A stretch of DNA of 64,000 nucleotides from assembly GCA_016709145.1 (NCBI GenBank), contig JADJEK010000004.1:124001-188000 (forward strand). The letters are read 5' to 3'. The position numbers and the translations under genes were made by a program. Positions 1-7,530 of this stretch are shown here, piece after piece (position 1 is the first letter of the stretch; each line of letters opens with the position of its first letter). The notes under the pieces are model-generated. The model did not search any database, had not been told where the DNA came from, and saw only the letters and a list, made by a program, of their open reading frames with translations. The stretch comes from Planctomycetota bacterium. Its GTDB lineage: Bacteria > Planctomycetota > B15-G4 > JADJEK01.

Positions 1-817
1 AGAACACGGTGGCGACGTCCTCGATGCCCGGAACGAAGCGTCGACCGTCTTCGTCGAGGTAGCCGTGCAGCATGAACTCGGTCAACACGGGGATGCCGAT
101 GAACTCCTCGAGGCCGAGCGGGTAATGGACCTTCGCTTCGTTCTCGTCCTCCTCGACTTCCTTGCCCTCGGAGTCGACCTTGACCGGCTGCTTCGGCTTC
201 GGGAAATCGTCGGGCCGATCGCCCTTCAACCAGGCTTCCATGCCCTCGACGATCTCGGTGGCCTCGCTGACGGAGAGGTCGTGCTTCGAGTCCTCGCGGA
301 ACGTGTCCAACAACCGAATGAAGCGTTCCTTCGCGGCCTTGCGCGCGTCCTCGTCCTCGGTCGCGAGTTGCAGCACGTTGAACTTGCGGTCCTCGTCGAT
401 CAGGCGCACGGACACTTCGATCTCGCCCGCGTACGTGAGCTTGTCGAAGTTCGCCCAATCTTCGTCGGGACCGATGGAGTCAGCGGGATCGGCGCTGGCT
501 TCGTCGCCGCCGTCCGCGCCGCCGGTCCCACCGAACGGATCGCCAGTACCGCCACCCGCGCCGAGGGGGTCGTTGCCCGCGCCGCCGCCTGCTTGCGACT
601 GCTCCGACTCTTCCTTGAGGTCGCGCAGCAGGTGGCCCTTCGCCTCCTCGAGTGCGCCCGAGGCGGCGTACTCGAACTGCATTTCCTTCTGCGTGTTGTG
701 TGCGACCGAAGCATCGACCGTCGCGGTCACTTGGATCTGCATGATCACGACGACGAGGATCAGCACGGTCAGGAACACGAGGATCAGGGCGACGCCACGT
801 TCGCGCGAGCGATGCAT
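1..817 (-). CDS. GspK-like minor pseudopilin, C-terminal part beyond the window
   Basis: The reading frame enters from outside the window and starts at the ATG at 817-815, with GGGAG about 8 nt upstream. The N-terminus is a short basic segment (MHRSRERGVA) followed at once by about 20 hydrophobic residues (LILVFLTVLILVVVIM). This is the layout of GspK/PulK minor pseudopilins, which start with RERGVAL-type prepilin sequences. Residues about 65-100 form a Gly/Asp-rich low-complexity insert. After it come acidic segments with 'RLIDEDRKFNVLQL', resembling the GspK sentence 'DE.GKiNlN.a', and 'EGMEAWLKGD', resembling the GspK 'Dwld.d' stretch. In type II secretion GspK caps the pseudopilus tip in the inner membrane and periplasm. 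The neighbours that would confirm a gsp operon lie outside the window. An alternative is a more general type IV pilin-like protein. Confidence 0.72.
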   Translation of the reverse strand, partial: MHRSRERGVALILVFLTVLILVVVIMQIQVTATVDASVAHNTQKEMQFEYAASGALEEAKGHLLRDLKEESEQSQAGGGAGNDPLGAGGGTGDPFGGTGGADGGDEASADPADSIGPDEDWANFDKLTYAGEIEVSVRLIDEDRKFNVLQLATEDEDARKAAKERFIRLLDTFREDSKHDLSVSEATEIVEGMEAWLKGDRPDDFPKPKQPVKVDSEGKEVEEDENEAKVHYPLGLEEFIGIPVLTEFMLHGYLDEDGRRFVPGIEDVATVF

Positions 818-954
818 GAAGAACTCCCTCGAACTCGCTGCGGGCGGTTCGCGATGGATCGATGATCGATTCGGTCGCCGATGGAACGACGACGCGGGCG
901 CATTATTCCACGGCAGGCGAGATTGCGCGCACGCCGTCGTCCGTCCCGACGCGA

Positions 955-1377
955 TCAGCCGACCAGGCGCATGTGGAGTTTCAGCACGGCTTCACGGAAT
1001 GCGTCGAACTCGATGGTCCGGTACGCGGCGTCGAACGGCAGCCAGCGGAACTCGCGGTAGTCCGATCCCAGCTTGATCTTGGGCTCATCGAGCCCGACGT
1101 CGTAGCCGAGCCCCCAGCCGATCAGGTCGAAGTCGCCGAAGCGCTCGCGATGCAAGAAGCCGAAGTCGACCAACGATCGTGGATGGACGATTCCCGTCTC
1201 GGCTTTGACCTCGCGGATCGCGGCCCGATCGAGCGCTTCCTCGGGTCGCACCGTCCCGAGCACGGGACGCCAGAGCCCCTCATGCACCTTGTCCTGGCGC
1301 AGCACGAGGTAACGCGGCCCTTCCGGAGTCTGACGGTAGACGTACACGACGACTTGGTGCGCGGCCTGACCATCCAT
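955..1377 (-). CDS. Nudix hydrolase, NudB/dATP-pyrophosphohydrolase-like
   Basis: A 140-residue single-domain protein, the usual length for small Nudix enzymes. The Nudix box spans residues 41-63: G41, five residues, E47, seven residues, then R55-E56-V57-K58-A59-E60-T61-G62-I63. The canonical motif ends REUxEExGU, so the first Glu of the EE pair is replaced by Ala59, while R55, E56, E60 and G62 are kept. The upstream segment 'GPRYLVLRQDK..GLWRPVLG' resembles NudB-type enzymes that hydrolyse dihydroneopterin triphosphate or dATP. The ATG at 1377 has GGAG 8-9 nt upstream. The gene is divergent from the M28 peptidase at 1535 and separated from it by 157 nt. Substrate cannot be assigned from sequence, and loss of one metal-ligand region residue could lower or change activity. 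Confidence 0.85.
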   Translation of the reverse strand: MDGQAAHQVVVYVYRQTPEGPRYLVLRQDKVHEGLWRPVLGTVRPEEALDRAAIREVKAETGIVHPRSLVDFGFLHRERFGDFDLIGWGLGYDVGLDEPKIKLGSDYREFRWLPFDAAYRTIEFDAFREAVLKLHMRLVG

Positions 1378-1534
1378 CGCGATCGCTCCACTTCAGACAG
1401 CTGACGGCGTCCTTGCATCGTCGCGACGACGGCCGAACTGAACGTCGTCCGCAAGACAGGGCCAACACCGGCGGGGGTCGATCCGTGTCACCCTGCTGAT
1501 AGAGTCACGCGCCACTCCGAACAGCGAGGCGAAC

Positions 1535-3205
1535 ATGCAATTCATCGTTTCCTTGGCCTGCGCCCTGTCGATGGGCACGGGCGAGACGTCCGTCAACCCC
1601 TCCGCCTCGATCACGACCAGCGAGATCAAGAGCCACATCGAGTTCTTGGCCTCGGACGAACTCGAGGGTCGGGACTCCGGTCAACGCGGTGGCGAGATCG
1701 CCGCGCGCTACATCGAATCGCGGTTCAAGGCCGCGGGACTGAAGCCGTTGTTCGAGAGCTACCGCATGCCGTTCGATCTCGGCACCGGAGCCATGGTGTC
1801 GAAGGCGTCCCTGACGTTCGGCGCGACGATCGTCGAATCGGGTTCGAGCCTCGCCATCCCATCGATCTCGGCCGCGGCCCACGCGCGTGGACGTGCGGCG
1901 TCGGCATCGGCCGCGGACGTGCTCGGCTGCGTCGTCGTCCTGCCCGGTGGCGACCAACCGTCCAAGGCGCGAGAACAAGCCGAAGAACTGGCCGCCCGCG
2001 GCGCGGCCGGTGTCGTGTTCGTGTCCGAGCGCGAGCGGATGCGCAGCGACGGCGACTTCCGCCGGCGGTCGGATCCGCGGCCCGCGGACCAACAAGAAGG
2101 CGGCGGCGCGCTGTTCGAGGTCGTGCGCCAAGCCAACGCGATGGCGCTCACGATCCCGGTCGTTCGCGTCGCGAAGGAATACGGTGAAGCGTTGTCCGAT
2201 GCGGTCGTCGCCGGCGACGAGGTCGACCTGAACGTGCAGCGCACGGGCTCGTCGACGGGCTTCAACATCATCGGGTGGCGCGAAGGCTCCGACCCGGCGT
2301 TGAAGAACGAGTACGTCGTGATCGGCGCGCACTACGACCACGTCGGCACCGATGGCAAGGGCCGGATCTGGAACGGCGCCGACGACAACGCGTCGGGCAC
2401 GGCGGCCGTGCTCGAAGTCGCCGACGCGCTCGCGCTCCTTCCCGAAGCACCGCGCCGTTCGCTGATCGTCGTGACCTGGAGCGGCGAGGAACGCGGTCTG
2501 CTCGGTTCGAACGCATTCGCGGCCAAGGAGCCGATCCCGTTCGAGAACATCGCCGCCTACGTCAACCTCGACATGGTCGGTCGCAACGACAACAAGTCGA
2601 TCGACGTCGGTCAGGCCTGCCAGGAGTTGTTCGATCGCTGCGTCGAACGCGGCACGACGTACGGTCTGTCGATCGGCTCGGCGGATCCCGTGTACTTGTC
2701 GGCCAGCGACACGCTCGCGTTCGTCGAAGCCGAAGTGCCCACGATCTTCTTCTTCTCGGGCATGCACGACGAGTACCACACGCCCGCCGATCAAGTCGAA
2801 CTCATCGATGCGGACAAGACCGCACGCGTCGCGCGCCTCGCTTGCGACATGTTGCTCGGCGTCGCCAACGCCGATGGTCGCCCGAAGTACACGGCGCCCG
2901 CGCGGACTCAACGCGCGGCGGCGCAATCGAGTGGCCGACGCCTGGGCGTGTTCATCGACGAGGAGTTCAAGGGCCCTGGTCTGCGCATCCAGACCGTCAG
3001 TCCGGATTCACTGGCGCAGAAGTCCGGATTGAAGGACGGCGACGTCGTGATGAAGGTCGCGGGGCGCGAATTGAAGTCCCGCGACGACCTGCGCAAGGCG
3101 CTGGAGCTCCCGAAGGACGGCGAGTCGTTCGTCATCGAGGTCGCGCGCTCCGGCGCGCCGCTCGAGTTGAACGCGACGTTCGCGACCGAGAAGAAGGAGC
3201 TTTGA
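1535..3205 (+). CDS. Secreted M28 family zinc aminopeptidase with PA insert and C-terminal PDZ domain
   Basis: A 556-residue exported protein. A short hydrophobic N-terminus (MQFIVSLACALSMG) suggests a signal peptide. The M28 ligands are in order: His in 'IGAHYDHVG' (about residue 262), Asp in 'GADDNASG' (about 285), the Glu pair in 'SGEERG' (about 317), Asp in 'NLDMVGRN' (about 345) and His in 'EYHTPADQ' (about 415). A PA-type insert occupies about residues 100-235. Residues about 467-552 form a PDZ domain, with 'SPDSLAQKSGLKDGDVV' as the core. The family removes N-terminal residues from peptides using two zinc ions, here probably in the periplasm. The M28-PA-PDZ order is common in Bacteroidetes and Planctomycetota. 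A palindromic hairpin follows 28 nt after the stop codon. Confidence 0.92.
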   Translation: MQFIVSLACALSMGTGETSVNPSASITTSEIKSHIEFLASDELEGRDSGQRGGEIAARYIESRFKAAGLKPLFESYRMPFDLGTGAMVSKASLTFGATIVESGSSLAIPSISAAAHARGRAASASAADVLGCVVVLPGGDQPSKAREQAEELAARGAAGVVFVSERERMRSDGDFRRRSDPRPADQQEGGGALFEVVRQANAMALTIPVVRVAKEYGEALSDAVVAGDEVDLNVQRTGSSTGFNIIGWREGSDPALKNEYVVIGAHYDHVGTDGKGRIWNGADDNASGTAAVLEVADALALLPEAPRRSLIVVTWSGEERGLLGSNAFAAKEPIPFENIAAYVNLDMVGRNDNKSIDVGQACQELFDRCVERGTTYGLSIGSADPVYLSASDTLAFVEAEVPTIFFFSGMHDEYHTPADQVELIDADKTARVARLACDMLLGVANADGRPKYTAPARTQRAAAQSSGRRLGVFIDEEFKGPGLRIQTVSPDSLAQKSGLKDGDVVMKVAGRELKSRDDLRKALELPKDGESFVIEVARSGAPLELNATFATEKKEL

Positions 3206-3232
3206 AGAACTGCGCGCGCAGCGGCCGGGAAG

Positions 3233-3255
3233 GAATCGGGGGCGGCCCCCGATTC
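3233..3255. terminator. Candidate terminator hairpin after the M28 peptidase
   Basis: Perfect 10-bp arms GAATCGGGGG/CCCCCGATTC around the loop CGG, 28 nt after the stop codon at 3205. There is no U-tract, so intrinsic termination is possible but unproven. Confidence 0.45.
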
Positions 3256-3439
3256 GTTCACGGCCGAACCCACAAGGTGTCCGAGGCGGCGGCAGCCGCC
3301 GTACTCACAGATGAACCGCGTCAGTCCAACGCGATCCACCATTGCCGAGTGAATGGGGCGGCGACTGCTGTCGCCGAGCAACACCTGGGGTGGCCGAGAC
3401 CGTGAATCCATCGGCTTGATTCACGGTCGCTTGAAAAGG

Positions 3440-3543
3440 GGTCACGAAGGAAGAAACAGATCCCGCAAGCCCGTCGCGATCTTGCCCGGAACAAACCAAT
3501 CCGCGTTCCGAACTTGTAGGACCTGTCTCTCGCCTTCGTGACC
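3440..3543. other. Cloverleaf-like folded element, possible small RNA or MITE-like repeat
   Basis: An 11-bp perfect inverted repeat (GGTCACGAAGG at 3440-3450 and CCTTCGTGACC at 3533-3543) encloses 82 nt. Inside it, 3456-3463 pairs with 3519-3526 (ACAGATCC with GGACCTGT, one mismatch). Within that, two further hairpins form: GCAAG/CTTGC at 3465-3469/3481-3485 and GGAAC/GTTCC at 3488-3492/3505-3509. The element ends 10 nt before the stop codon of the HEAT-repeat gene (3554, minus strand). It matches no tRNA or known RNA family that I can recognise. Confidence 0.35.
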
Positions 3544-3553
3544 TTTCGAGTGT

Positions 3554-5395
3554 TCAGAGAATGTCGAGCAACTCGGCCTGACTGCCCAGGCCGGTGAGGT
3601 AGTTGGAGCCCGCCGCTAGGCGTTCGTTCCACGGCAACTTCGACTTCTCACAGAGCAAGCCGAGTGCCACGCACGCGAAGCCGCGAGCGAGCGCGACGCG
3701 CTTCTTCTCGCGCACGAATTCGGTCAGCGGCTTCACCGCGCCGCGGTCGCCGACGTGGCCGAGTGCCTTCGCGATCGCGGACGTCGCATAAAGCGTCTTG
3801 GCATCGCGGAAGTCGGCGACCAGCAGGTCGGAGACATCGGCGTCGCCCATCAAGCCGAGCGCGGTCGCGAGTTGGACGCGGAAGCCAGGGTCGTTGTCGT
3901 CCTTCAGCTCTCGCTTCAGCGCGACCGTCGCCGCGTCCCCGCGCAACAGTCCGAGCGCGAGGCCGAGGTAACCCTTCACCAGACGATCGCCGGAGCCGTC
4001 GAACTCTTTCAGGAGTGCGGGAGCCGCGGCGACTTCCTCCATGAGTCCGAGACTCACGGCGATCGCCGATCGATGCAGCGGCTGGCGCGTGTCGTCGAAC
4101 GCTTCGCGCAGCTTCTTGCCGAGCAGAGCGCGCCCGTCGTGGGCCGCGGGCAAATGACGCGCGAACAACGCGGCTCCTGTCGCGGCGAACGGCAGCACGT
4201 CCCTCTTCGGCGGACGGGTGACGTTCTGCGCGAAGAACCGCGCGAGCGCCGTCAACGCTTCGGCGTTGCGCTCCGCTTCCAACGCCGCGCGGCCACCGAG
4301 TTCACCGAGCGCGACGAACGCGAAGTGCGACGCACCGTTGTCGGTGTCGCGCACCGCGATGTCGATCAAGGCATCGACGACCTCGCTGTCTTCGGCGCCC
4401 GCGAGCTTGCCGAGCGCGATCACGCACGATTGCCGCACGTAGTTCTTCGACTTCTTCGACTTCGCGGTCTGCAGCAACGTCGGCACGAGCATCTTGGCTT
4501 CGTCACCGAGGCGCGACAGCGCGATCGGAACCTGCGCCCGCACGCGATCGTCGGCGCGCGTGTCCTTCAAGATCTCGTCGAGGACGGTGACGCACGCGGT
4601 GCGATCGGTCTCGAACAACCCGAGAGCCAGGATCGCCGACGCGCGCAGATCGATGTCGCGCTCGTCGAGCGCGGTGCGCTTCAACGCATCGATCGCCGAG
4701 GCATCTCCGATCAGGCCGAGTGCGATCGCCGCGGTGGCGCGTTCGGCTTCTTGGATGTGGCCCGTGATCTTCATGGCCTTGCGGCCCGCGGACTCGTCGG
4801 CCAACACACCGAGCAACGTCGGAGTCGATTCGTTCGCGCCGAGGATCCCGAGCGCGATCAACGCCGCGCGCCGCACCGTGGCGTCGTCGTGGCCGAGCAC
4901 GCGCATGATGTCGGGAAGGACGAGGGTCTGCTCCGCGGCTGGGGTGATTCGGGCCAGCGCGAGAACCGCGGAGTCGACCACGTCGGTGTCCGGATCGGCG
5001 AGCTGCTCGCGCAGAAGAGGCAGCACGACGTCCTTCACTTCGATGAAGGCTGGTCGAACGCTGCTGTCGTCCTGCGTCTCCACACCCGTCACGCTGCGGC
5101 GGGAACCGAGTCGCGCACGCAAGTCGAGGAACGCGTCCTTGTTGACCTCCCACCACGTGTCCCATTCGGTGTAGTCCGGACCCGCGGCTTTGCGCGGACC
5201 GCCACCCATCGTGACGGGGCCGATGCCCCCTCCCGGTGTCGTGGGACCTGGGCCGCCGCCGGTCTTGGGGGGAGGGCCCATTCCCGGCGGAAGCGTGGTG
5301 GAGGGACCGCGGAGCTGACCGCCGTGACCGAAGGCGAATGCAGGCAGGAGAGCCAGCACCCCGATCACGATGGTCGAACAAGAGAGCGCTCGCAC
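3554..5395 (-). CDS. Exported HEAT-repeat protein
   Basis: I place the start at the GTG at 5395-5393, which has GGAG 10 nt upstream and puts the hydrophobic stretch 'CSTIVIGVLALLPAFAFG' at the N-terminus as a signal peptide. An upstream ATG at 5479 would add 28 basic/Cys-rich residues. The result is 613 residues. After the signal comes a Pro/Gly-rich linker of about 45 residues, then 'DYTEWDTWWEVNKDAFLDL', a segment seen before HEAT repeats in planctomycete proteins. The rest is a run of about 12 HEAT/PBS-lyase-type helical repeats of the pattern 'VRRAALIALGILG' and 'LRASAILALGLFE'. Such solenoids bind other proteins; no catalytic motif is visible. It converges on the M28 peptidase gene. The partner is unknown. 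Confidence 0.85.
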   Translation of the reverse strand: MRALSCSTIVIGVLALLPAFAFGHGGQLRGPSTTLPPGMGPPPKTGGGPGPTTPGGGIGPVTMGGGPRKAAGPDYTEWDTWWEVNKDAFLDLRARLGSRRSVTGVETQDDSSVRPAFIEVKDVVLPLLREQLADPDTDVVDSAVLALARITPAAEQTLVLPDIMRVLGHDDATVRRAALIALGILGANESTPTLLGVLADESAGRKAMKITGHIQEAERATAAIALGLIGDASAIDALKRTALDERDIDLRASAILALGLFETDRTACVTVLDEILKDTRADDRVRAQVPIALSRLGDEAKMLVPTLLQTAKSKKSKNYVRQSCVIALGKLAGAEDSEVVDALIDIAVRDTDNGASHFAFVALGELGGRAALEAERNAEALTALARFFAQNVTRPPKRDVLPFAATGAALFARHLPAAHDGRALLGKKLREAFDDTRQPLHRSAIAVSLGLMEEVAAAPALLKEFDGSGDRLVKGYLGLALGLLRGDAATVALKRELKDDNDPGFRVQLATALGLMGDADVSDLLVADFRDAKTLYATSAIAKALGHVGDRGAVKPLTEFVREKKRVALARGFACVALGLLCEKSKLPWNERLAAGSNYLTGLGSQAELLDIL

Positions 5396-5650
5396 GGTCA
5401 GGAGTCTCCTCGATGCGCAGCACGAACCGGAACCGCCCGATCCGCTCTGTCGGCGAAGCAACAGCAACGCCCGGTCCACCGCGTGCCAGCGGCGCGTCGA
5501 CGCGACCGACGTCCACGGCGGGTCGCACGAGAGCTTGCCGTAGCTCGTGATCCAGCATGGACCTTCGTCGAAACGCGCGGCGCGCTGATCGGCGATCGGC
5601 GCGTGATCCCTTCGTTCGAGACCCGCGCCGAGGGTCGGACGACTCGTGCG

Positions 5651-6523
5651 CTACCGCTCGACTCGAGTGCTGCGCCGCTCAACTCGACCCGGTGCCAATG
5701 CCAACGCGACCAACGTCACGACATACGGCGCGGCCAACAGCAGGTGGTGCGACCACGTGCCGAGCGACTGCGCGTGGAACTGGAATACGGTCAGCGCTCC
5801 GAACGCGAGCGCGAAGACGACGACGCGCAGCAGTTGACCGCGCGCGCAGACGACCGCGGCGAGAGCGAGGAACCCGCGCCCTTCGGTCATGCCTTCGACG
5901 AACGTGCCCGGTCCCGAATACAGCAGTTGCGCGCCGGCCAGCGCGGCCAAGCACCCACCCAACGCCAGCGCACTAGTGCGCAGTCCATCGACTCGCACTC
6001 CTGCGGCTCGTGCAGCCTCGGCATCGTGTCCGCATGCCCGCAACTCGAGCCCGACCCGCGTGCAGGGCAACACGATCGCGACGACGACGAGCAAGACCGC
6101 CGTGGCCACGACGATGGCACGCGGATCCAAGCCCGCGACCGCTCCGCTCGCCGCCAAGACACCTTCACGCGCCGTGACGACCTCGAGCACCGCGTCGAAA
6201 CCCACGGCGGTCGCGCCGAGCGCGAGCGTGTTCAACATCAAGCCGGACACGACCGGCTCGCAGCCCAGCCCGACCGTCAACCCGCCGAAGCCGACGCCGA
6301 TCGCGAAGCCGATCCCCGCCACGAGCGCGAGAACCGCGAGCGGCGGGACACCGAGACGCTCGAGCGCGAACGCCGCGAACGCGCCCGCGAGCATCGTGCC
6401 CTCGACGCCGACGTTCAGGGCGCCGGATCTCTCGACCACGTACTCGCCGAGTCCGGCGAGCAGGATCGGCATCGCCGCGAACAGTGCGGCGACCAGGAAT
6501 GCGAGCATCGCGTCGGCGCTCAT
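5651..6523 (-). CDS. ABC transporter permease, BMP/nucleoside type (NupQ-like)
   Basis: A 290-residue membrane protein starting at the ATG at 6523-6521, which overlaps the stop of the preceding permease gene by 4 nt (ATGA). The N-terminus 'MPILLAGLGEYVVERSGALNVGVEGTMLAGA' region carries the family hallmark 'ERSGALNVGVEG', found in permeases that work with BMP-family lipoproteins (for example B. subtilis NupQ/YufQ). Eight to nine hydrophobic segments are visible. It would form the transmembrane pore with the product of 6520-7530 and take energy from the ATPase at 7527-9026. It is the last gene of a run hutU-ATPase-permease-permease. The substrate is unknown; nucleosides or purines are typical for this family. 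Confidence 0.88.
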   Translation of the reverse strand: MSADAMLAFLVAALFAAMPILLAGLGEYVVERSGALNVGVEGTMLAGAFAAFALERLGVPPLAVLALVAGIGFAIGVGFGGLTVGLGCEPVVSGLMLNTLALGATAVGFDAVLEVVTAREGVLAASGAVAGLDPRAIVVATAVLLVVVAIVLPCTRVGLELRACGHDAEAARAAGVRVDGLRTSALALGGCLAALAGAQLLYSGPGTFVEGMTEGRGFLALAAVVCARGQLLRVVVFALAFGALTVFQFHAQSLGTWSHHLLLAAPYVVTLVALALAPGRVERRSTRVER

Positions 6524-7530
6524 GCGGATCGCTCCGCCTGCGGCCGCGCGCGCACCCGCGCGAACCACGTTCGAATGCGGGGCGCGTCGAACACGAGGAA
6601 ACCGATCACGAGCGCGGCTTCGACGACTCGCTCGAAACCGTCGGGCAACGCCAGATCGGGGTCGGTCTGAGCCACTTTGACCGCGGTCTCGATCAGCGCG
6701 AAACCGATCGCCGCGACGACGACGCGCCACGGCCGCAATCGCGCCACCAGCGCTACCGCGATCCCGAGATACCCCTCGCCGTCGAACGGTTCCGGCAACA
6801 AGCGCTGCGTGCGAGCGAGCAATTCGATCGCGCCACCGAGCCCGGCGAGCGCGCCCGCGATGAGGAACACCAGGCGTCGGTCCCGCGCGATCGGGAAGCC
6901 CGCCAGACGTGCTGCGGGCTCACTCGCCCCTGCCGCGCGCACCCGCAGGCCGAACGCGGTCTTCGTCAGCAGGAACTCGACGCCCCACGCGGCGACGAGC
7001 GCCAACAGGAAGCTCAGGGCGACGACGCCGAGAACTCCGTCGAGCCGCGCCGCGTCGACGATCGGATCGGATTGCGTGAGCTGCCCGGAGCTCTCGCGCA
7101 ACGGGCCGCGCTCGACCATGGAGGCGACCCACTGCGCGACGATGAAGTTCAACAGCAGTGTGGACAGCAGCTCCGGTACCGCGCGGCGCTCGCGCAGTTC
7201 GCCGGCGATGGACGAAAGCAGCGCGCCGGCGCAGGAGCCGAGCACGAGCGCGAGCGGCAGCACGCCGGGAACCGAGTGCGTCGCGACCGCGGTCGCGCCC
7301 AGCGCACCGACCCACAACTGCCCCTCGGCGCCGATGCAGAACAAGCCGGCTCGGAACGCGACCGTGATCGACAACGCGGAGAACAACAGCGGCGCCGCGG
7401 TCCGCGTGAGGTCGAGCACGAACGCCTGCCACGGCTCGCGCACCGAAGCGGGCGGGGTCAGGCCGACGAGGAGCGCGATCGCCGCGATGCCCGACACGAA
7501 CGCGACCCCACGACGCGTGCGCGCGTTCAC
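6520..7530 (-). CDS. ABC transporter permease, BMP/nucleoside type (NupP-like)
   Basis: A 336-residue membrane protein. I chose the GTG at 7530-7528, which overlaps the ATPase stop by 4 nt (GTGA). Longer starts run into the ATPase gene and add a charged tail with no membrane segment. The sequence carries 'AFRAGLFCIGAEGQLWVGA', the counterpart of the NupP hallmark 'RAGLFNIGAEGQ', and about nine hydrophobic segments. Its length suits NupP/YufP. With the 5651-6523 permease it makes a heterodimeric pore. Tight overlaps on both sides indicate translational coupling within one operon. Confidence 0.88.
   Translation of the reverse strand: MNARTRRGVAFVSGIAAIALLVGLTPPASVREPWQAFVLDLTRTAAPLLFSALSITVAFRAGLFCIGAEGQLWVGALGATAVATHSVPGVLPLALVLGSCAGALLSSIAGELRERRAVPELLSTLLLNFIVAQWVASMVERGPLRESSGQLTQSDPIVDAARLDGVLGVVALSFLLALVAAWGVEFLLTKTAFGLRVRAAGASEPAARLAGFPIARDRRLVFLIAGALAGLGGAIELLARTQRLLPEPFDGEGYLGIAVALVARLRPWRVVVAAIGFALIETAVKVAQTDPDLALPDGFERVVEAALVIGFLVFDAPRIRTWFARVRARPQAERSA

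Larger units (their letters stand above)
3206..3553. other. Hairpin-rich non-coding region between convergent genes
   Basis: This 348-nt stretch lies between two converging genes and shows no convincing coding frame. It holds four perfect inverted repeats in a row: 3233-3242/3246-3255 (10 bp, 3-nt loop), 3285-3290/3295-3300 (6 bp), 3359-3365/3370-3376 (7 bp, 4-nt loop) and 3398-3408/3418-3428 (11 bp, 9-nt loop). They are followed by a longer fold at 3440-3543, described separately. None has a strong T-tract on either strand. The first and fourth could act as terminators for the two facing genes, but the number of hairpins exceeds what termination needs. Confidence 0.6.

Noticed and set aside
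65..1076. Two overlapping plus-strand frames at the window start
   Set aside because: They are shadows of the GspK-like and Nudix genes on the minus strand, which have real motifs.
3755..6670. Very long plus-strand open frame of 971 codons opposite the HEAT-repeat and permease genes
   Set aside because: It is antisense to well-supported genes, has Arg/Asp/Gln-rich composition with no domain, and is a normal by-product of high GC at third codon positions.
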